Source: Heliomicrobium modesticaldum Ice1 (GTDB taxonomy: Bacteria > Bacillota > Desulfitobacteriia > Heliobacteriales > Heliobacteriaceae). Taken from it: a stretch of 64,000 nucleotides of DNA. Positions 36,174-44,259 of the stretch are shown here, piece after piece; the first letter of the stretch is position 1; every line of letters starts with the position of its first letter. Both the position numbers and the translations under genes were made by a program. The notes beneath the pieces are model-generated. The model was not told the DNA's origin, made no database searches, and saw only the letters and a list, made by a program, of their open reading frames with translations. The stretch is from NCBI RefSeq assembly GCF_000019165.1, contig NC_010337.2:2924001-2988000 (forward strand), given 5' to 3'.

Positions 36174-36902
36174 CTAAGTAGTTTCGATTATGTCGTTCAA
36201 TCGGGCATATAGGCGTTTTAGCTCTCCGTTGATCTGCGCCTGCTCGGCGACGGTCCTGGCGGATTTCAGTTCATTTTTCTTCTGTTGCGTTTCCTTGAGA
36301 CAACGGTAGAGGTGCAATGTCTTCTCCCGGTTATACCATGCCTTTGAATGCAGGAGCCCCTTCATGCCTGACCACAGGGACAGGTTAGAAATGATAAAGG
36401 CCTTGCCCATCATTTCCAGGTAATAGTCCAGTTTGTTGCCCCTGTTGCCGATTTTGTCAAAAAAGATGTGCTCTTCCATCAACCTGCTGACCTCGTCGGC
36501 GAAGCGCATCGACGTGGCAGCGGAGCATAGCATATCTTCGAGGACGATCTGGGTCCTGTCTTGTCGATTCAGCCTTTTGTGGGCAAAGCAAAAGAGCTGG
36601 TGTTGGCTGTGGTCATAGAACCGGATGACACAGAGGGGTTTGACGAGACGCTGAAAAAGCGTTCCGGTAAAGGGGGCATGCTTCAAGTCACTCAGGCGGA
36701 CCGTGAAAAAGAGGATCGCCTGGCAGTCATATTCGTCATCGATCAGGGACGGGATCGCTTCTCCGGCGATCTGGTAGGATAGCCGCACCTCTTGTACGTT
36801 CTCTTTGAGTCGCTTTTTCTCTGCCGGTGTGACATCGGATGTCAGGAAGGTTTTCAAGGCAAAGGTTTTCTCGATCCGATAGGCGTCGGGAATGGCCAGC
36901 AT
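36174..36902 (-). CDS. DUF4391 family protein of the extended type III system
   Basis: A 242-aa protein that matches the DUF4391 layout: an alpha/beta N-terminal domain (about 1-170) with ICRFYDH-like FYDHSQHQLFCFAHKRL and a predicted coiled-coil C-terminus with EVSRLMEEH and a Lys/Glu-rich end (about 205-242). DUF4391 genes occur next to SNF2-like helicases and mod/res genes in many bacteria; the biochemical role is not known. Start at ATG after AGAGGTG. It sits 10 nt after the helicase and 11 nt before mod, so it is part of one transcript. It might bridge the helicase to the methyltransferase, which is speculation. Confidence 0.8.
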   Translation of the reverse strand: MLAIPDAYRIEKTFALKTFLTSDVTPAEKKRLKENVQEVRLSYQIAGEAIPSLIDDEYDCQAILFFTVRLSDLKHAPFTGTLFQRLVKPLCVIRFYDHSQHQLFCFAHKRLNRQDRTQIVLEDMLCSAATSMRFADEVSRLMEEHIFFDKIGNRGNKLDYYLEMMGKAFIISNLSLWSGMKGLLHSKAWYNREKTLHLYRCLKETQQKKNELKSARTVAEQAQINGELKRLYARLNDIIETT

Positions 36903-36912
36903 GGCTTCACCT

Positions 36913-39900
36913 CTATTCGACGACCAGAAAAGAGATCAACTCAAAATCGTCGCTAGTTGTATTGGCAAATTCGTTGTTATAGCCGCCGAAGTCAAAGATG
37001 GTTGCCTCTGCCTTTCTCTCTTCATCGCCCTGTATGGCCGCTATGGCTTGATTGAGCAGGTGGGAATAGACGGACATATCTTCGGCATTCTTGGTGCGCT
37101 TGTTAAAGGCTTTGAACAAGGCGGGATCAGGCTTGTCTCTGCCAACAGCCATTTTCCGGAAGGCTTTCAAGGCTTCACGGGCATTGTGGTTGCCATAGTA
37201 AACCTGGCCGTCTTTGCTGATGTAAATGACATAATAGGGATAGATGGAACTGTCTGTGGCGGGTTTCGCCTTATCCTTCTGGTATCGGAAACAGAAAAGG
37301 CAACCCTGCTTTTCGCCATCCACTATGGAATAGACCCCAGGGGGGACGCGATTGATCTCAGGATGGTTCTGGACATATCCCGATAATTCGTACAGGTAAT
37401 CGTTCATGTTCAAGTCGGTCAGGGATAGGTTGTCATTCAGTTCGTCTATCTCAATCACTTCTTCTTGCAAGCGCTCCAACTGTCTTTTCCGGAAGATGAA
37501 GTCGTTCATTTCAGGGGAGAGGAAGTCTTCATCGCCTGTCGATGACAGGTTTACGGCCATCATTTTTCCTTTGACTCTCTGTTCGAGTTGGAGATATTCG
37601 TTCAGTTCCAGGTTCGGGAAGAAGTTGATCATGGCGATCTGTTTGTTCTGGCTGCCGATGCGATCGATCCGGCCAAAGCGCTGAATGAGAACGACGGGAT
37701 TCCATTGGATGTCGTAGTTGATCACGGTGTCACAGTCTTGCAGGTTCTGTCCTTCTGAAATGCAGTCGGTAGCGATGACCACATCGATCTGCTCCTGTTT
37801 CGGCAACGTTTGCCCCAGTTTTGACAGGGGAGAAAAGTGGCGCAGGATCGTGTTGAATTCGGAACGGATCTGCTTCATCGTTGTCCGTGGTTCGCCTGAG
37901 CCTGTAATGGAAGCTACGTTGATTTGATGCTTGGAGAGTTCTGGGGCGATGTGGCGGTAGAGATAGTTGGCTGTATCGGCAAAGGCCGTGAAGATGAGGA
38001 TTTTTCGGTTTCCCTGGTTATAGGGCGTATGGATGATTTTATCGACAATGACCTCTTCCAGCTTTTTTAGCTTGGCGTCCCTTTTTTCGTTCAACAGTTG
38101 TTGAGCCTTGCTGTACAAGCCTTCTAAGATGTTTTTGTCGTAGTACAGGTCTTCGAGAAAATCGGCCGCGATCAGATGCTCCACTTTGATCTCATATTTG
38201 TAGTTCAAGACGACATCTTCTTCGCTGTAGTCTTCGCCTTCCAGTTGCACGTCCCCCGATTGACTGCGGCTGATCGCATCGATGTAATCGTTTATTCTCG
38301 CGAGCAGTCTCCGGATCGTCTCGGAAAAGGCAAAGACGGAGCTTTCCAGCCGTTTGAAGAGGTTAAACCGGTGCAGCCGAGCGTTGATCAGTTCGCGGCT
38401 TTCATGGTAGAACAAAACCCTGTCGCCGTGAACGGTCTGATATTTTTTTCGGTAATACTCTTTATATTCTGATTTGATGTAGGTCATGGGCGCATAGACA
38501 GCCAGTTTTAGAGATTCTAACACTTCATTGGTCTCTTGAAAGGATAACAGGCGATTTTGTGTGTCGATTTCTGGATAATAGGTCTTTGGCGGAAGTTTTT
38601 CCGGAAATTTTCCTATGTTTTGATTGCCGTAATAGGCTGTGATGTGCCGGCGGCTGCGGGAGATGGTCAGCATTTCAAGAAGCTTAAAGAAGTCGCCCGG
38701 CAGCCGATCGAGGAGGGCGTTCTTCGTCCGCTCATCGTCTTTCATCCAGTCATTGATTTCCTTCTGGGCTTTGCGAAGCAGGTTGGATAGGCTGCTGATG
38801 CCGGCTTCCTCAAAGGCATGGTCTTGGTCTGCCGTGATGATGTTGATCTGGTTTTTTAGATCAACCAATGAGTTGTTCACGGGGGTTGCCGATAAGAGCA
38901 GCACTTTTGTGCCACGCCCTCGTTTGATGATGTCATTGAGCAGTTTCATGTAGCGGCTCTGGTGTTCGGGGTCCTCGTTACGATTGCGGAAGTTATGGGA
39001 TTCGTCGATGACAACCAGATCGAAGTTGCTCCAGTTGATCCTAGCCAAGTCGATGCCGCTTTTCGAGTAGCCTTTGGTGCGTGTTAGATCGGTATGACAG
39101 AGGATTTTGTAGTTAAAGTTGTCTTTGACAAAAGCGTTATCGACATAAGGGTTTTTGAAGGAGTCCCAGTTGTCATAGAGTTTGGCCGGACACAAGACGA
39201 GCACATTGTCTTCCCTGAGTTCAAAATACTTGATCACTGCGAGGGCCTCAAAGGTTTTGCCTAAGCCTACGCTGTCTGCGATAATGCAGCCGTTGTATTT
39301 GTTGATCTTTTGAATGGCCGAGACGACGGCGTCTTTTTGGAATTCGTAGAGGCTGTTCCAGATGATCGTCTTCTTGAATCCGCTTTTGTCCTTTTCAAAG
39401 CGGTCAATGCCGCTGTCAAGGTACTCTCCAAAGATCTCTTTCAAGGTGAAGTAGTAGAGGAATTCCGGGGAGTAGTCTTTGTATACGTAGTTTAGGCTTT
39501 CAAGCAACTGTTCTTTGTAATCTTCCGTATAGGCCGGGTTGTTCCATACGATCTGAAACATTCGTTGGAACTTTTCTATCTCGGTCTTAGACAGGACCAT
39601 CGAGTTGAAATGAATAGGCGCAACGTCGCCTCGCTTCGTCTTCTTGGCGAGTTCCAGGGAGGATGTGCCGTGGATGGCCACTTCATCATCGATCATGATG
39701 ATGTTGCCGGTTATCTTGTCCGGTTCTTTGGTCTTGTGGACGTTTACATGCTTTTGGATAAAGGTGTACATCGACTTGGCTTTGGCAAAATGCTGGAGCT
39801 TGTTTTTCTGGATGATGTCATAGGCATTAAAGAACAGTTCCCGATCGCGGTGTTGGATTTCAAACTCGCGAGGCACTTCGTTGCTGCCGGGGATGTTTTG

Positions 39901-40077
39901 GGTATTGCGGATAATCAAGTTGATGGTGTCAACGTTACTCAGATTCTTCGAGAGTTCGCTAAAGACGGATAAGGTGAGTTTGTCGTTGATGATATTTATC
40001 TTTCTGCCTTTTTTCGCCTTCAATAATCCATTGATCGTCTCTATCAGTTGGTCGTTGGAAGTGATCACTTCGTTCAC
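36913..40077 (-). CDS. SNF2-family helicase with PLD-like N-terminal region, extended type III system
   Basis: A 1054-aa protein. Residues about 50-185 look like a phospholipase-D-type domain (IIMIDDEVAIHGTSSLEL near 128-145), but the catalytic HxK pattern is degenerate. The SNF2/Rad54-type ATPase follows: DSVGLGKTFEAL (about 268), VIDESHNFRNR (about 357), LLSATPVNNS, and C-terminal motifs CISEGQNLQDCD and QRFGRIDRIGS. The GTG start of VNEVITSND is chosen because GGAGG is 8 nt upstream. First gene of the four-gene operon. It is not part of canonical type III systems, so it probably adds a translocating or remodelling step to defence. Function is inferred from domains and context. Confidence 0.82.
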   Translation of the reverse strand: MNEVITSNDQLIETINGLLKAKKGRKINIINDKLTLSVFSELSKNLSNVDTINLIIRNTQNIPGSNEVPREFEIQHRDRELFFNAYDIIQKNKLQHFAKAKSMYTFIQKHVNVHKTKEPDKITGNIIMIDDEVAIHGTSSLELAKKTKRGDVAPIHFNSMVLSKTEIEKFQRMFQIVWNNPAYTEDYKEQLLESLNYVYKDYSPEFLYYFTLKEIFGEYLDSGIDRFEKDKSGFKKTIIWNSLYEFQKDAVVSAIQKINKYNGCIIADSVGLGKTFEALAVIKYFELREDNVLVLCPAKLYDNWDSFKNPYVDNAFVKDNFNYKILCHTDLTRTKGYSKSGIDLARINWSNFDLVVIDESHNFRNRNEDPEHQSRYMKLLNDIIKRGRGTKVLLLSATPVNNSLVDLKNQINIITADQDHAFEEAGISSLSNLLRKAQKEINDWMKDDERTKNALLDRLPGDFFKLLEMLTISRSRRHITAYYGNQNIGKFPEKLPPKTYYPEIDTQNRLLSFQETNEVLESLKLAVYAPMTYIKSEYKEYYRKKYQTVHGDRVLFYHESRELINARLHRFNLFKRLESSVFAFSETIRRLLARINDYIDAISRSQSGDVQLEGEDYSEEDVVLNYKYEIKVEHLIAADFLEDLYYDKNILEGLYSKAQQLLNEKRDAKLKKLEEVIVDKIIHTPYNQGNRKILIFTAFADTANYLYRHIAPELSKHQINVASITGSGEPRTTMKQIRSEFNTILRHFSPLSKLGQTLPKQEQIDVVIATDCISEGQNLQDCDTVINYDIQWNPVVLIQRFGRIDRIGSQNKQIAMINFFPNLELNEYLQLEQRVKGKMMAVNLSSTGDEDFLSPEMNDFIFRKRQLERLQEEVIEIDELNDNLSLTDLNMNDYLYELSGYVQNHPEINRVPPGVYSIVDGEKQGCLFCFRYQKDKAKPATDSSIYPYYVIYISKDGQVYYGNHNAREALKAFRKMAVGRDKPDPALFKAFNKRTKNAEDMSVYSHLLNQAIAAIQGDEERKAEATIFDFGGYNNEFANTTSDDFELISFLVVE

Positions 40078-40138
40078 CCTGCCAGCCTCCAAGTTTAACA
40101 ACTGTTATATAACGCGTCGCATCAGGAACCTTTTTTCT

Positions 40139-40147
40139 ATTATAGCA
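40139..40147 (-). promoter_or_regulatory. Extended -10 promoter of the restriction operon
   Basis: TGCTATAAT on the minus strand, an extended -10 element about 60 bp before the helicase start. No good -35 was seen. It lies only about 55 bp from the IS1380-like element. Confidence 0.6.
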
Positions 40148-40202
40148 GGTCTTTTATTGATTGGCTCTCATTGGTAATATACTGCAATAGTGTTTAGAAT
40201 TC

Positions 40203-41267
40203 CCTGAATCCGTGACAGGATAAGAAGTAAACAGTCGAAATTCAGCGCATTTCCCCGTATAATAGAGATAAACGAGTTTAATCGGAGTGATTTGAACTCA
40301 CCGACGGGGTGAATGCATAACCATGAAGAAGTTCATTATCGAGCAATCGAATGAGGAGCTTACACCGGTAACTGGATTGGCGCTCGTGGGCGCCTTGTTA
40401 AGAAAGACTTCATTGAAATTGCGATTGGATAAGTCCACTGTGCCCACTTGTTTGACACCAGATATAAGCCACGGAACTGTTGCTCTGAGCTACCTGGGCC
40501 TTCTCTGTCAGGGAAAGAATGACTTCGATGCGATTGAGCTGGCTCGTGGAGATGACTTTTTTCGATACGCCGATACGCCATGGGCGTCGACATCGTACCC
40601 TCCAGTCCCACGTTACGACAACGATTTGAAAAGGTTGTTGAGACGGATTTGAAATGGAACGACATCATTATGGAAGAATCTGCTCGTCTCATCAAAAAAG
40701 CAAAAGCTCCCTTGACACCTGTTCGGGTCGGCGCTACGGACTATCTGACGGTAGACGTAGATGTGATCGTTGATCAAATGAGCTTACGCCGTCTGGATTC
40801 TCCTCTAAAGAGAAAGGCCCATACGCAGCGCCGCCGGATACTCACGGTACTTCAAAATGTGATCACCATTGCGTCTCGATTGGTGAGACATGCCAGACAA
40901 GTGAAGCTCCGGCTCGGGGCGCATAGTCCCTGGTACGCAACGTTTAAGGATCTCTATCTTGCTTTTTCGTAAACGGCAAGGATTTCCTAAAAAATCAAAT
41001 TCATTCGATGGGATAGACCTTTAGATGTAAAATGTGTCAAAGGTTAGCTTTGTACGCTTCTATGGATCTCGTTTCTTGACGGCACCACCTTCTTTGATAA
41101 GGCGACGTGTTCAAATGGCTATCTAATGAAATTGGATTAAATTCTTGTAACACGAATTACTTTTTGTGGAAAATCATTGGGGTACTGCTAAGTCGACTCA
41201 CGGATTCAGGACGGGGGAAATGCGCTGAATTTCGACTGTTTACTTCTTATCCTGTCACGGATTCAGG
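40203..41267 (+). mobile_element. Deleted IS1380-family element with perfect 54-bp inverted repeats
   Basis: The 1065-bp element is bounded by perfect inverted repeats of 54 bp (40203-40256 and 41214-41267), starting CCTGAATCCGTGACAGGATA. It carries a broken transposase with an internal deletion. A further partial copy of the terminal CACGGATTCAGG lies at 41199-41210. No clear target-site duplication was visible. It can move only if a complete relative supplies transposase. Confidence 0.85.
40323..40972 (+). pseudogene. IS1380-family transposase, frameshifted and internally deleted
   Basis: Two frames make up the remnant. The first (from 40323) reads as the N-terminus of an IS1380 transposase (LTPVTGLALVGALL). 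An 8-bp tandem duplication of CGATACGC (40563-40578) shifts the frame. The second frame continues MGVDIVPSSPTLRQRFE and ends as the C-terminal segment (LVRHARQVKLRLG). The catalytic core between VDVIVDQ and MSLRRLDS is missing, which leaves about half the normal length. Confidence 0.82.
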
Positions 41268-41296
41268 TTTCTAGTATGTGGGTTTACTCGCAAAAT

Positions 41297-41339
41297 CCGC
41301 CGTTCATCCCCGTGGTTAAAACCAGGGGCTTTCCGGCGG
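41297..41339. mobile_element. IS200/IS605-like end hairpin (solo)
   Basis: A nested palindrome, with CCGCCG and CGGCGG as outer arms and CCCCGTGGTT/AACCAGGGG as an inner stem with one mismatch. It resembles the subterminal hairpins of IS200/IS605-family elements and PATE-type derivatives. No tnpA or tnpB is nearby. Confidence 0.5.
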
Positions 41340-41449
41340 ACGATGGTAAAATGAGGTGTAGGCGTGAGATAAAAGTATGTCCTTTATAGCTCGCTTTTGG
41401 GATATAATGTTAGCTGTAAGTGGTGGATGAGCACAAGGAAGGTGATTCG

Positions 41450-41815
41450 ATGATGATTTTGGATAGCCAAAAGACGTTGGAAAGCCTTGCGCTATCAGGC
41501 AATCAACGCAAAGCCCTTCAAGAATTTAAAGAAAGGTTAGAGAAAACTATTCCATTACGATACCTTGTGCTATTTGGTTCAGTCGCTCGTCAAACTGCTG
41601 GGGAGGATTCGGACGTAGATATCCTGGTTGTAGCAGATAAGGAACTGTCTGATTCCGAATGCAGACTTATTTCGGATATCGTCTTTGAAACAAATCTAAA
41701 GTACGATACAACGCTGAGCTTCGTCCCAGTGGAAATCAATCAATGGGAACGAAGGAGTCCTTTTATAGCAAATCTGTATAAAGAAGTCAGAAGGGACGGG
41801 GTGATAATCGAGTGA
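41450..41815 (+). CDS. MNT-type nucleotidyltransferase antitoxin, now without its HEPN partner
   Basis: A 121-aa minimal nucleotidyltransferase. The signature is LVLFGSVARQ with SDVDILVV 11 residues later, giving the GS and DxD active-site residues. Members pair with HEPN-domain RNase toxins and inactivate them, in some cases by AMPylating a tyrosine. The ATG is chosen for GGAAGG about 8 nt upstream. A GTG that overlaps its stop (GTGA) begins VSLTEQES, the expected beginning of a HEPN gene, but a group II intron end follows after eight codons. The antitoxin thus appears orphaned. A TATAAT lies at 41403-41408. Confidence 0.85.
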   Translation: MMILDSQKTLESLALSGNQRKALQEFKERLEKTIPLRYLVLFGSVARQTAGEDSDVDILVVADKELSDSECRLISDIVFETNLKYDTTLSFVPVEINQWERRSPFIANLYKEVRRDGVIIE

Positions 41816-41836
41816 GTTTAACGGAACAAGAATCGA
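41812..41836 (+). pseudogene. 5' stub of a HEPN toxin gene
   Basis: Starts with GTG in a 4-nt overlap with the MNT stop and reads VSLTEQES, like the N-terminus of small HEPN proteins, then runs into the 3' end of the group II intron. The remainder of the gene is not found on the other side of the intron. The identification rests on position and eight residues only. Confidence 0.4.
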
Positions 41837-42596
41837 GTAGGAGGGGGTGATTAACCCCTGTCCTCTCACACCACCGTACGTACCGTTCGGTATACGGCGG
41901 TTCATGCTGGTTGACGATGAGATTGGTATGTTTCGACTAAACTGACTAAGCCCTGTTCCCGCCAGTAGGCGAGGCCAAGGGCTTTATTCATTTGCGGGGT
42001 CAAGGACAGACGCCAATATCCTTTTCGTGAGCCGCTGATGTTGCATGCCCATTCCTCCGGAATGCCCAACGCCACTAGGTTTCGTCTTCGTGTCTTCGGG
42101 CGCTTCCATTGCTTGAGCAGGCACATCCGCAGTCGTCGGCGAAGCCACTCATCCAGCTCTTTTAGCACGCTTGGCGTATCAATGAGTCGAAAGTAGCCCA
42201 TCCAGCCTTTCAGGTATTGGTTGAGGGTGTCCAGTCGGTCCTCCATCGCGATGCTTCGACTCCGCCCAGTGATTGACGCGATCAAAGAACTGGGCCAGGT
42301 CCATGTCAACCACCCATCGGTAGCCGTCGGCGATGTATTCCTTCGCTTTCTTCACCGCTTGGTGCGCACTCTTTCCCGGACGAAATCCGTAGCTGTTCGT
42401 GGAAAAGTCAGGGTCGAAGATCGGCATCAGGATCTGGTTCAGGGCCTGTTGGATCAGTCGAGCGACGACAAAGGTTTGCCGCTGGCTTCCTTCAGATTCC
42501 GCCTCGCGACGGACACCCTTGCCTTAAGCTAACGCCTACTGCCACCTTCGGCGTTCGGGACTTCCACCCTAGAGACAACGCCCATGCCGGGCGCAC
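41837..42596 (-). mobile_element. Group IIC intron, multiply deleted
   Basis: On the minus strand the element starts GTGCGCCCGGCATGGG (42596 onward), a typical 5' end. It continues with the domain I segment containing GGTGGAAGTCCCGAACGCC and ends with domains V (41902-41871) and VI and the terminal CCTAC at 41837. The intron-encoded protein is truncated. At 760 nt it has lost well over half of the usual length of about 1.9 kb. It lies two bases after the T-run of an intrinsic terminator, the preferred target of class C introns. Confidence 0.85.
41902..42490 (-). pseudogene. Remnant of group II intron reverse transcriptase/maturase
   Basis: Fragments of the intron-encoded protein in two frames. 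One has the reverse-transcriptase motif segment STNSYGFRPGKSAHQAV and DMDLAQFFDRVNH; the YADD catalytic block after it is deleted. The other, from about 42250, has the maturase/thumb C-terminus (LNQYLKGWMGYFRL, NISGSRKGYWRLS). The N-terminal fingers are missing. It cannot be active. Confidence 0.85.
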
Positions 42597-42598
42597 TG

Positions 42599-42629
42599 AA
42601 AAAACGCCCCGGATATGCTCCGGAGCGTT
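42599..42629 (-). terminator. Rho-independent terminator used as intron target
   Basis: AACGCTCCGGA-GCATA-TCCGGGGCGTT forms an 11-bp stem with one G-U pair, followed by TTTTTT on the minus strand. It ends the small HTH gene, and the intron begins 2 nt after the T-run. Confidence 0.88.
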
Positions 42630-42637
42630 CAAAAAAG

Positions 42638-42850
42638 TCACAACCACTTCATCTTATCCGTATCATCCCCCCGCAAAATCGGGGTTATCTTCGACTGCAA
42701 CGGTTCTGGCACATCTTTCAACCGCATGTCCTCGATTTGCAGGATGTCGATCGCATCTAGTTTGAGTCGCTGGGCCAGTTCCTTCGCCGTCAGCCCTTGG
42801 TTCTTGCGCAATTCTTTTACGGTTTTATTCTTGATGCCAAAGCCAAACAC
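42638..42850 (-). CDS. Small helix-turn-helix protein
   Basis: A 70-aa protein. Residues 8-45 read as an XRE/Cro-type helix-turn-helix (TVKELRKNQGLTAKELAQRL), followed by a short tail with acidic and basic patches (RGDDTDKMKWL). It lacks a dimerisation domain, as in small regulators of mobile elements, but similar short HTH proteins also occur as chromosomal genes in Firmicutes. It has its own terminator. The target is unknown. Confidence 0.72.
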   Translation of the reverse strand: MFGFGIKNKTVKELRKNQGLTAKELAQRLKLDAIDILQIEDMRLKDVPEPLQSKITPILRGDDTDKMKWL

Positions 42851-42955
42851 TTAGACCGCCTCCCCTGCCCTTACTTTCAACAAGGGCAGGCGTAAAACCT
42901 GTCTTGCCCGCCGATAACTATCGCTTTACAACGCTGAACCTGGCCCACCTCCGCG

Positions 42956-43624
42956 CTACCCCACCGTCCGCGTTCCGCTCTTCTGATAGAGCCACCAGGC
43001 GTAGACGGTCGGGACAAAGATGATGGCGAGGACGGTCGTCAACAATAGGGCGATCCCGGCGGCTTGCGGCAGTCGCGGCGCAAACAATCCGAGCAGCATG
43101 ATCGCCAGGCCGCCCAGCACCATCGTGTATCCGCCGACGCGCTGGGTTTTGTCCCAAACGCGCGGGTCGGCCAGCGTCCAGGGGACGCGGAAACCCATGA
43201 AGTGATTCTGCTTGACGCGCGGCATCACATTGCCCAGGATGATGAACAGGATGCCGACGGCGACGGGGACGATTCTTCCCACGTTGACGGCCCAACCGAG
43301 GCCGTTGGCGATGACGGTCATCTGGAGAAAGAACATAAAGGCTATCACACTTGTCATCACAGTGTCATGGGACGATGAAAACCTTCCGTAGTTCGCTTTC
43401 AGTGGGTCGAGTCGGCGTAACACTTGCGAAAGCACCAGGACCAGCAATGTGATGGCCGGACCGACAGCGACAAGTTCCAGCTTGCTGCCGTAGCGGTCCG
43501 CTTCACCGGCATAATTCCAGTGCACCGGCGCTTGTTCCGGCAGTTGTGGATAGGCCCATAGGGAGACCAGAACGGTGGCAAGCCAAAGGGTGACATTAAG
43601 CCAGAAAGAAACTCCTTTTTTCAT
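42956..43624 (-). CDS. sdpI: SdpI-family immunity/signal membrane protein
   Basis: A 222-aa integral membrane protein with an N-terminal DUF1648 segment (about 5-55, containing PVHWNYAGEADRYG) and a C-terminal SdpI domain (NHFMGFRVPWTL near 145, the conserved xGxRtpWt motif). About six membrane helices are visible. In Bacillus subtilis SdpI gives immunity against the SdpC killing factor and sequesters the repressor SdpR. Here it follows the sdpR-like gene by about 45 bp, but no sdpABC toxin genes are present, so it is a stand-alone immunity or sensor pair. Confidence 0.88.
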   Translation of the reverse strand: MKKGVSFWLNVTLWLATVLVSLWAYPQLPEQAPVHWNYAGEADRYGSKLELVAVGPAITLLVLVLSQVLRRLDPLKANYGRFSSSHDTVMTSVIAFMFFLQMTVIANGLGWAVNVGRIVPVAVGILFIILGNVMPRVKQNHFMGFRVPWTLADPRVWDKTQRVGGYTMVLGGLAIMLLGLFAPRLPQAAGIALLLTTVLAIIFVPTVYAWWLYQKSGTRTVG

Positions 43625-43669
43625 GGCTTCTCTCTCCTTTTTGTATTTTGCTTTTTTGAGTTCATGTGC

Positions 43670-43942
43670 TTACTTGGGCGGCTCGCCCCGCTCGGTCATC
43701 GTCAGGATCCAGGCCATCACATCCTGAAAGACGGTGGTGTTCAAGCTGTAGTAGATCTGCTGCCCTCGCCGCTCATCGGTAACGAGTCCGGCCCCCTTGA
43801 GCACCTGTAGATGATGGGACACGCTCGGTTTGGAGATGTTGAACGGCGCCGCCAGCTCTCCGGCGTTTTTCTCCCCCTCGCGGAGCAAGTGGAGAATGGC
43901 TCGCCGTGTCGGGTCGGCCAAAGCCGAAAAGACTTGGTTCAT
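43670..43942 (-). CDS. sdpR: ArsR-family repressor, SdpR-like
   Basis: A 90-aa winged-helix repressor. ALADPTRRAILHLL opens the ArsR/SmtB fold, and the recognition helix is in NISKPSVSHHLQVLKGAGLV. No metal-binding Cys motif is visible, which fits the SdpR subgroup. AAAAGGAG precedes the ATG. It lies just before sdpI, so the pair forms an autorepressed operon. A palindrome directly upstream is a good candidate for its operator. Confidence 0.88.
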   Translation of the reverse strand: MNQVFSALADPTRRAILHLLREGEKNAGELAAPFNISKPSVSHHLQVLKGAGLVTDERRGQQIYYSLNTTVFQDVMAWILTMTERGEPPK

Positions 43943-43966
43943 CGGCAGCCACTCCTTTTGATATTA

Positions 43967-43992
43967 TTTAGATGATTGTCTAATTATCTAAA
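43967..43992. promoter_or_regulatory. Palindromic operator upstream of sdpR
   Basis: TTTAGAT-N12-ATCTAAA, a perfect 7-bp inverted repeat 25 bp before the sdpR start, with an AT-rich centre. The spacing and position fit an ArsR-type autoregulatory site. Confidence 0.65.
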
Positions 43993-44182
43993 TTGTAGGC
44001 TCTATTTGCTCTCCTGTCAAGGAAAAAGGGGTGAGAATCGACCCAATCAGCCCCATCTTCATAGGATGGATTCAAATCAAAAAATCATTGAAACCAGGAA
44101 GACGATGGTGACGACCGGCAACCGGTGGCGCACGGCCGTGATTATTTCGGGAAAGATCGATGTTCATACCACCGTCGCCCGT

Positions 44183-44217
44183 GAGGGGTTAAACCCCTTC
44201 CCCCATTGTGGTATAAT
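44183..44217 (+). promoter_or_regulatory. Promoter and inverted repeat for the permease gene
   Basis: TTAAAC (44189-44194), a 17-bp spacer and a perfect TATAAT (44212-44217). The -35 is embedded in the inverted repeat AGGGG-N5-CCCCT, a plausible repressor site. Confidence 0.65.
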
Positions 44218-44259
44218 CGAACTCAAAAAAATATGTCCAAGTATGGGAGGACGGTAGTT

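Larger units (their letters stand above)
43943..44259. other. Intergenic region between divergent sdpR and permease genes
   Basis: 317 bp with the sdpR operator on the left and the permease promoter on the right. The open frame between them lacks a ribosome site and looks non-coding. Confidence 0.6.

Noticed and set aside
43976-44257. 93-codon plus-strand frame between sdpR and the permease gene
   Set aside because: It runs through the operator and the promoter elements and lacks a ribosome site.
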